A stretch of DNA of 10,500 nt, taken from NCBI GenBank assembly GCA_046341775.1, contig JBKDQQ010000064.1, positions 1 through 10,500 of the forward strand, in the 5' to 3' direction. The notes below the pieces were generated by a model that made no database searches, was not told where the DNA came from, and was given only the letters and a program-made list of their open reading frames with translations. Position numbers and translations under genes: made by a program. Positions 6,631-10,500 of this stretch are shown in pieces (the stretch's first letter is position 1; each line of letters starts with the position of its first letter). The stretch is from SXXH01 sp041165735 (GTDB lineage Bacteria > Planctomycetota > UBA1135 > GCA-002686595).

Positions 6631-7255
6631 ATCCATTCGACAGGTGTCGACATGCACTGCGAGAGGCGTCGACGAAGAAGTGCGCCGCTTGCTTCCTGCT
6701 CCATCGAGGCGTGCGCATCGATGCAAGCACGTCGTGATCGCGGTGTCGCGCTCGACGCGCGTGGACGCTTCGCCTGCGCTCGATGGATGGCGCGACCCGA
6801 CACGATGCTCGGTGCTGCACGCTCGAACACCAGCTTGCCCATCCGCATCCGCCCGGCATGGCCGGCGACGACGCACCTTGTCCATCCCGCACGGTGCGCA
6901 TGTTCGAGCCGGAGGAAGACGGCGGCCGACCACGGCGCAGATGAACTGCAAACGAGCCGCGTCCGGACGGCAGTCTTCGACGCAAGGCGACAGGCTGCTT
7001 GAAGACGTAAGATGCTTGCCTGAATGGAGTTGAACACCAGCCGCAGCTTGCCGCATGGCGCGTGGACCAGACCCGTTCCCCGCCTCCGCCGACGACTTCG
7101 GAGTTCGAGCGCGTGCAACCTCGCCGCGGAATCGAACGGCACGCGGCGCATGGCGTCGCCGCCGTGCATGCCGGCATCGCGGCTACCATCCTCGCGGCTC
7201 GGAGCCGAGTTGATCGCCTCCGACGACCGCGCACACGACCAGCACGAGCCCCTCC
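6631..7255. other. About 625 bp without a credible gene, between divergent transcription units
   Basis: Several frames are open on both strands, but their products are Arg/Ser/Cys/Ala-rich strings with no recognisable motif, and they overlap each other. The stretch has a flatter composition than the coding parts and many short CGTCGACG- and GCATCGATGC-like palindromic words (for example the perfect 10-base palindrome at 6715-6724). It must carry the promoter of the gene at 7256; a candidate -10 element GCTACCAT is at 7192-7199. I see no tRNA, no clear riboswitch and no direct-repeat array. It could be a decayed gene or hold an unrecognised small RNA. Confidence 0.55.
7192..7199 (+). promoter_or_regulatory. 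Candidate -10 element GCTACCAT upstream of the 100-residue gene
   Basis: GCTACCAT ends 56 bases before the ATG at 7256. The same octamer ends 51 bases before the ATG of the exported protein (213-220), and both copies are soon followed by TCGCG. No convincing -35 box is seen at either place, so this is a weak call. Confidence 0.25.
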
Positions 7256-7558
7256 ATGGAAGACGAAGCCCGCGACGCAGCCGCAGAGCACGACACGACG
7301 AAGGAAGACCTGGATCTCGGCCCCCAACCGCTGGCCGGCCTGCTCCAGCGCCTGGATCTGTCGCCCAACGACCTCGTCGCCGCGTCGGGAGAGCAATTGA
7401 CCCACAAGATGGTCGCGCGCGGCGCCAAGGGTCGCCGATTGACGAAGAACACGATGGAGAAGCTGCTGCGCGCGCTGAACAAGGCCGCCGCGCGCGGCGA
7501 CCGGCCGGACACGACCTACGCCATGGCCGACCTGTTCAACTACGCCCCGCGCTCGTGA
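7256..7558 (+). CDS. Small protein of unknown function, helix-turn-helix-like
   Basis: The 100-residue protein is acidic at first (MEDEARD, then Asp/Glu-rich to about 20). It then turns into a compact helical stretch: PLAGLLQRL (25-33), SPNDLVAAS (36-44), LTHKMVARGAKGRRLTKN (48-65, strongly basic) and MEKLLRALNKA (67-77). The middle resembles an Xre-like DNA-binding helix-turn-helix, in which the basic loop would be next to the recognition helix; this is a resemblance of pattern, not a family match. Its amino acid composition (balanced Leu, Asn, Thr, Lys) is unlike the Arg-rich chance frames around it, which is the main reason to believe it is real. No ribosome site is obvious. It stands alone, convergent to the receiver operon and divergent from the SET operon. 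It could be a regulator of either; nothing in the sequence shows which. Confidence 0.65.
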   Translation: MEDEARDAAAEHDTTKEDLDLGPQPLAGLLQRLDLSPNDLVAASGEQLTHKMVARGAKGRRLTKNTMEKLLRALNKAAARGDRPDTTYAMADLFNYAPRS

Positions 7559-7569
7559 GCGCACCGCGG

Positions 7570-7624
7570 GCGGACGGCGCCGGTTGAGGGGCGAAGGCTC
7601 GAAGCCATCACGGGCTCCGTCCGC
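7570..7624. terminator. Possible stem-loop between convergent genes
   Basis: GCGGACGG (7570-7577) is an exact inverted repeat of CCGTCCGC (7617-7624). The long loop holds a smaller hairpin (GGCT-CGA-AGCC, about 7596-7606). It lies in the 103-bp gap between the stop at 7558 and the stop of the minus-strand receiver gene at 7662. There is no T-run, so its role as a terminator is uncertain. Confidence 0.35.
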
Positions 7625-7661
7625 GTGGAGCGTCGCGGCGGCTGGAGGGCGACCGGGGGAC

Positions 7662-8099
7662 TCAGCGCAGGAAGTCCATCAAGCGATGGTCGTCGTCGTC
7701 CTCGAGTCCGACGAGCGCCGATGCCACGAGGTCGGCCAGCACCTCGAAGTCGAAGGGCTTCTCGAGGATCGCCGTGGCGCCCGGCGCCAGCTTGTCCAGC
7801 GCATACAGGTCGCGGAAGCCGGTCATGAAGATGACGGGCACGCGCCAGCGCGCCGCAACCGCGTCGGCGAGCGCCAACCCGTCGCCGCAGGGCATGTTGA
7901 TGTCCGACACGAGCAGGTCGCACCGCGACTGTTCGAGCACGGCCAACGCCTGCGCCCCTGTGCCCGCTTCGCGCACGGCGTAGCCGCGCGCCTCCAGCCT
8001 CAGGCGCAGGGCGCGCCGGAGGTCCGGATCGTTGTCGACGAGCAGGATCGTGCGCGGGGTCGGCCGCGCGGCGGCGGTTCCGGTCGAAGGGGCATCCAT
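7662..8099 (-). CDS. Stand-alone response-regulator receiver protein (second receiver)
   Basis: Starting at the ATG at 8099 the protein has 145 residues. It is a single receiver domain (about 16-132) with no output domain, ending in an acidic patch DDDD (134-137). Phosphorylation site Asp66 lies in DLLVSDINMP, the switch Thr is Thr93 (FMTG) and the conserved Lys is Lys114 (EKPF). The acidic pocket reads Asp22-Asn23-Asp24, so the second pocket residue, normally Asp or Glu, is Asn. In CheY-like proteins this position helps hold magnesium, so phosphorylation kinetics may differ. The start is one base after the stop of the preceding receiver gene, and AAGGAG inside that gene's end serves as ribosome site; a longer frame to 8141 would run back into that gene and is not needed. 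As a single-domain receiver it may act as a phosphate shuttle or sink, or through protein contact, in a relay with the upstream kinase. Confidence 0.88.
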   Translation of the reverse strand: MDAPSTGTAAARPTPRTILLVDNDPDLRRALRLRLEARGYAVREAGTGAQALAVLEQSRCDLLVSDINMPCGDGLALADAVAARWRVPVIFMTGFRDLYALDKLAPGATAILEKPFDFEVLADLVASALVGLEDDDDHRLMDFLR

Positions 8100-8100
8100 G

Positions 8101-8490
8101 TCACGGCTCCTTGCGCGTCGCTCGCGCGGCGATGGCCGCATGGAGCGCGGCGACGACTTCGCGCGGGTCGTAGGGCTTGGTCAGGTAGGCGTGCGCGCCT
8201 TGGCTCAAGGCGGTCTGCCGCGCGCAATCCTGCACGTTGGCCGACAGGAACACGATCGGCAGCGCGGCGCGCTCGGGATGCGAGCGCAGGCGCGACTGCA
8301 GCTCCAGTCCGTCCAGGTCCGGCAAGCGCACGTCGAGCAACAGCGCGTCTGGCGACCAAGCCATCGCGCGACGCAGGCCCTCGAGGCCGCTGGAGGCGAT
8401 CTCGACGTCGAACCCCGCCGACTCGAGGCGGATCGCCAGCACCTGGGCCAGCGCGCGCTCGTCCTCGACCACGAGCACCCTAGGCCGCAT
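8101..8490 (-). CDS. Stand-alone response-regulator receiver protein (first receiver)
   Basis: The protein has 129 residues and consists of one receiver domain. The acidic pocket is Glu9-Asp10 (LVVEDE), the phosphate acceptor is Asp53 (LLLDVRLPDLDG), the switch residue is Ser83 (FLSAN) and the conserved Lys is Lys105 (LTKPY). All key residues are in place, so it should be phosphorylated by a histidine kinase, most likely the one encoded just upstream. There is no DNA-binding or enzymatic output. I start it at the ATG at 8490, because MRPRVLVVEDE is the normal beginning of a receiver and GGGGGAGG lies just in front; a longer frame to 8703 would only re-read the kinase gene out of frame. It overlaps the end of the kinase gene by 11 bases, which points to translational coupling. 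Confidence 0.92.
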   Translation of the reverse strand: MRPRVLVVEDERALAQVLAIRLESAGFDVEIASSGLEGLRRAMAWSPDALLLDVRLPDLDGLELQSRLRSHPERAALPIVFLSANVQDCARQTALSQGAHAYLTKPYDPREVVAALHAAIAARATRKEP

Positions 8491-10500
8491 GGCTCGCCTC
8501 CCCCACGACGAGGTCGCGCAAGGCGGCGCGCGCCGCATCCGATCCCGCGGGCCACTCCCATTCGCCCGCGATCTGCACGATCCCCTGCGCCTCCGGGCGC
8601 CCGAGGCGCAGCGCCTGCTCCAACCGATCACGCCACAAGGCGGGATCGTCGCTGGGCCCGAACACCGCCAAGGCGCCGCCGTCGATCGAGCGCAGCACCA
8701 CATCCGAAGGCCAAGTCGAGCCCACCACGACGCGGCGCAGGGACTCCAGGTCGGCTCCCGCGAACGCCGGCCGCACCACGAGCAGCGCGACCCGGGCAGG
8801 CCGTTCGTCGCGCTCGACGAGGCGCTCGAAGCAGCGCCGCACGACGAGGTCCATGTCGTCGGTCGGCATGGTGAACGCGAACTCGGCGCCCTCGCCCAGC
8901 CGGCTCTTCACCTCGATGCGCCCCAGATTCAACCACACCAGTTGCCGCGCGATGTTGAGGCCGAGCCCGAAGCCCTTGACGCTCGGCGCCAAGGCGTTGG
9001 GCAGTTGCCGGAAGCGGTCGAACAGGAGCGCCATGGCGTCCGGCGCCAGGCCGGCGCCGTGGTCGCGCACGGACAAGCGCACGTCGCCCTCGTTGGTGCG
9101 GCGCGCGGCCAGCACGACGCGCCCTGCCTGCGGCGAGAACTTGATGGCGTTCGAAACGAGGTTGGCCACGACCCGCCTGGCCTTCTCTTCGTCCACGAAC
9201 ACGGCGGGCAAGTCGGGCTCGAGGTCCTCGACCAGCACGATGCCGCGCGAAGCGGCCTTGCGCTCGAGCAGGCGGCGCACGCCGGCCACGATCGCGGCCA
9301 CCGAGGAGGACTTGCGGTCGACGCGCAAGCGCCCCACGCGCAGCTTGCTCGAGTCGAGGAAGTCCTCGACCATATCGTTCAGGTCGCTGGTCGCCACGTC
9401 GATGGCGCGCAGCCAATCGGACTGCGACTGGCTCACGGGGCCTCCGAGTCCTTCGGCGATGATGGCCGAGTATTCGCGGATCACGGCCAGCGGCGTGCGG
9501 AACTCGTGGCTCACGTCGTCGACGAAGCGGTGCGCGCGGGCGGTCATCTCCTCCAAGCGTCGATTCTGGGAGGCCAGCAGGCTGTTCAACTCCGACAGCT
9601 CCCGCTTCTCGCGGCGCTCGCTGATGTCGCGCACGATCTTGGACGCGCCCGCGATCGCTCCCGCTTCGTCCCGAATGGGCGCGATGGACACGGACACCTC
9701 GAGCTCGCGACCGTCCGCGGCCACGCGGCGCGACTCGTATTGTTCGACCCGCTGTCCGGCGAGGACTCGCCGCAGGGCGCCGGCCTCGCGCTCCCGCTCG
9801 GATGCTGGCGCGAGCAGCGCCTCGTCGCGACCCGGGGCGGAGCCCTCCGCATGGAGCCTCCTGGCCGCCGGATTCGCGCTGGTCACGCGTCCCTCCGCGT
9901 CGAGCGCGTAGATGCAGTCCTCCGATCCGGCGATGATGGCCGCAATGCGGCGCAGCTCGGCCTCCGCCGTGCGTCGCTCGTGGATGTCCACGAGCGACCC
10001 GGCCATGCGGATCGGCTTGCCCTCCGTGTCCCAACTGGCCTGCGCCTGCGCGTGGAACCAGCGGTACTCGCCAGCGCCGTGCAAGATGCGGTAGTCGAGG
10101 TCGAAGGGCGCGCGCTGCCGCAGATGCGCCGCGACGGCTGCTTGGACCATGTCGCGATCCTCGGGGTGCACGCGCTTCATCCACGACTGCAGGTCGGGCA
10201 CCTCCTCCGCGCCGCCGCCGACGATCTGCCAGAAGCGCGGCGACAACCACGAGGTGTTCGAGCGGATGTTCCAATCCCACACGCCGACCGTCGATGCTTC
10301 CACGACCAGCTCGAGCCGCTCCTCGGCGGCGCGACGGTCGGTCACGTCGAGGTGGATCCCCGCCATGCGCACCGGATTGCCGTCGCCGTCGCGCTCGTAG
10401 ACCTTGCCGGCGTCGTGCACCCACATCACCGAGCCGTCCTTGGCGCGCAGCCGGTGGACGCAGCGATAGAAGTTGGTGCGGCCCTCGAAGTGGTCCTGCA
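8480..10500 (-). CDS. Multi-PAS sensor histidine kinase with a C-terminal GGDEF-like extension (5' end beyond the window)
   Basis: The frame is open to the window edge. Counting from the Met at 10429, a further 24 residues upstream are visible and continue a PAS fold, so that Met is not the start. Domains in order: the end of a first PAS/PAC (to about 32), a second PAS (about 38-152, PAS_3-like), a third PAS (about 160-275), a coiled-coil linker (276-300), a HisKA domain with phosphorylated His308 in DVSHEFRTPL, and a HATPase domain (about 375-522) with N423/N427 (N box), DHGAG (456-460, G1) and GFGLGL (486-491, G2). No membrane segment is seen in the visible part, so it is likely a soluble redox, light or ligand sensor, although the missing N-terminus could change this. 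Residues 545-649 are an additional domain that looks like a degenerate GGDEF fold (DVVLRSIDGGALAVFGP at 576-592). The two receivers directly downstream are the probable partners. Confidence 0.92.
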   Translation of the reverse strand, partial: QDHFEGRTNFYRCVHRLRAKDGSVMWVHDAGKVYERDGDGNPVRMAGIHLDVTDRRAAEERLELVVEASTVGVWDWNIRSNTSWLSPRFWQIVGGGAEEVPDLQSWMKRVHPEDRDMVQAAVAAHLRQRAPFDLDYRILHGAGEYRWFHAQAQASWDTEGKPIRMAGSLVDIHERRTAEAELRRIAAIIAGSEDCIYALDAEGRVTSANPAARRLHAEGSAPGRDEALLAPASEREREAGALRRVLAGQRVEQYESRRVAADGRELEVSVSIAPIRDEAGAIAGASKIVRDISERREKRELSELNSLLASQNRRLEEMTARAHRFVDDVSHEFRTPLAVIREYSAIIAEGLGGPVSQSQSDWLRAIDVATSDLNDMVEDFLDSSKLRVGRLRVDRKSSSVAAIVAGVRRLLERKAASRGIVLVEDLEPDLPAVFVDEEKARRVVANLVSNAIKFSPQAGRVVLAARRTNEGDVRLSVRDHGAGLAPDAMALLFDRFRQLPNALAPSVKGFGLGLNIARQLVWLNLGRIEVKSRLGEGAEFAFTMPTDDMDLVVRRCFERLVERDERPARVALLVVRPAFAGADLESLRRVVVGSTWPSDVVLRSIDGGALAVFGPSDDPALWRDRLEQALRLGRPEAQGIVQIAGEWEWPAGSDAARAALRDLVVGEASHAA
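8494..8501 (-). promoter_or_regulatory. Ribosome binding site of the first receiver gene
   Basis: On the minus strand a GGGGGAGG stretch lies within the last codons of the kinase gene, a few bases before the ATG at 8490. It decides the start of the receiver and supports coupled translation of the overlapping pair. Confidence 0.6.

Noticed and set aside
6602..7564. A 320-codon minus-strand frame through the intergenic gap and under the 100-residue gene
   Set aside because: No motif, high Arg/Ser/Cys content, and its first half is antisense to the more convincing gene at 7256-7558.
8491..8703. A 71-residue N-terminal extension of the first receiver
   Set aside because: It re-reads the kinase gene in another frame with Arg/Cys/Ser-rich sequence. 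The receiver begins normally at 8490 behind a clear ribosome site.

Overview
The window is GC-rich throughout (roughly 70% by eye) and reads as bacterial chromosome. A secreted three-repeat Cys protein (C-x2-SG ... CC-x2-C), multi-PAS hybrid-free sensor kinases with stand-alone receivers, and a small SET-domain protein all fit a high-GC Planctomycetota genome. This is inference; another high-GC phylum such as Acidobacteriota or Myxococcota cannot be excluded. I see no IS element, tRNA, rRNA or CRISPR array.

Layout. (1) 272-1000 (+): an exported protein with three tandem cysteine repeats. It is closed by a perfect 14-bp stem-loop (1027-1066), which is shared with the convergent neighbour. (2) 1106-1879 (-): a DinB-fold protein with a long Lys/Ala-rich tail. 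(3) 1981-5994 (-): a 1337-residue single-module non-ribosomal peptide synthetase with the architecture of the Pls/PosA (epsilon-poly-lysine synthetase-like) family: adenylation domain, carrier domain, then three membrane-hairpin plus acyltransferase-like units. It lies 43 bp behind (4) a SET-domain protein-lysine methyltransferase-like gene (about 6038-6544, -). The two look like one transcription unit starting at a plausible sigma-70 promoter (6602-6630). A nine-G run sits just in front of the SET start codon. (5) About 6610-7255: some 650 bp with no credible gene. (6) 7256-7558 (+): a 100-residue protein of unknown function with a helix-turn-helix-like look. (7) 7662-10500 (-): a tightly packed two-component operon made of a PAS-PAS-PAS histidine kinase (5' end outside the window) followed by two stand-alone receiver proteins. 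Junctions there overlap by 11 bp or are 1 bp apart.

How the parts may work together. The kinase and two receivers form a self-contained phosphorelay without a visible DNA-binding output. The SET plus Pls-like pair is the most interesting part of the window. A membrane-bound enzyme that may polymerise a single amino acid is paired with an enzyme family that normally methylates lysine side chains, suggesting either a methylated cationic poly-amino acid or methylation of a partner protein. That link is a hypothesis; gene order and domain content are directly visible.
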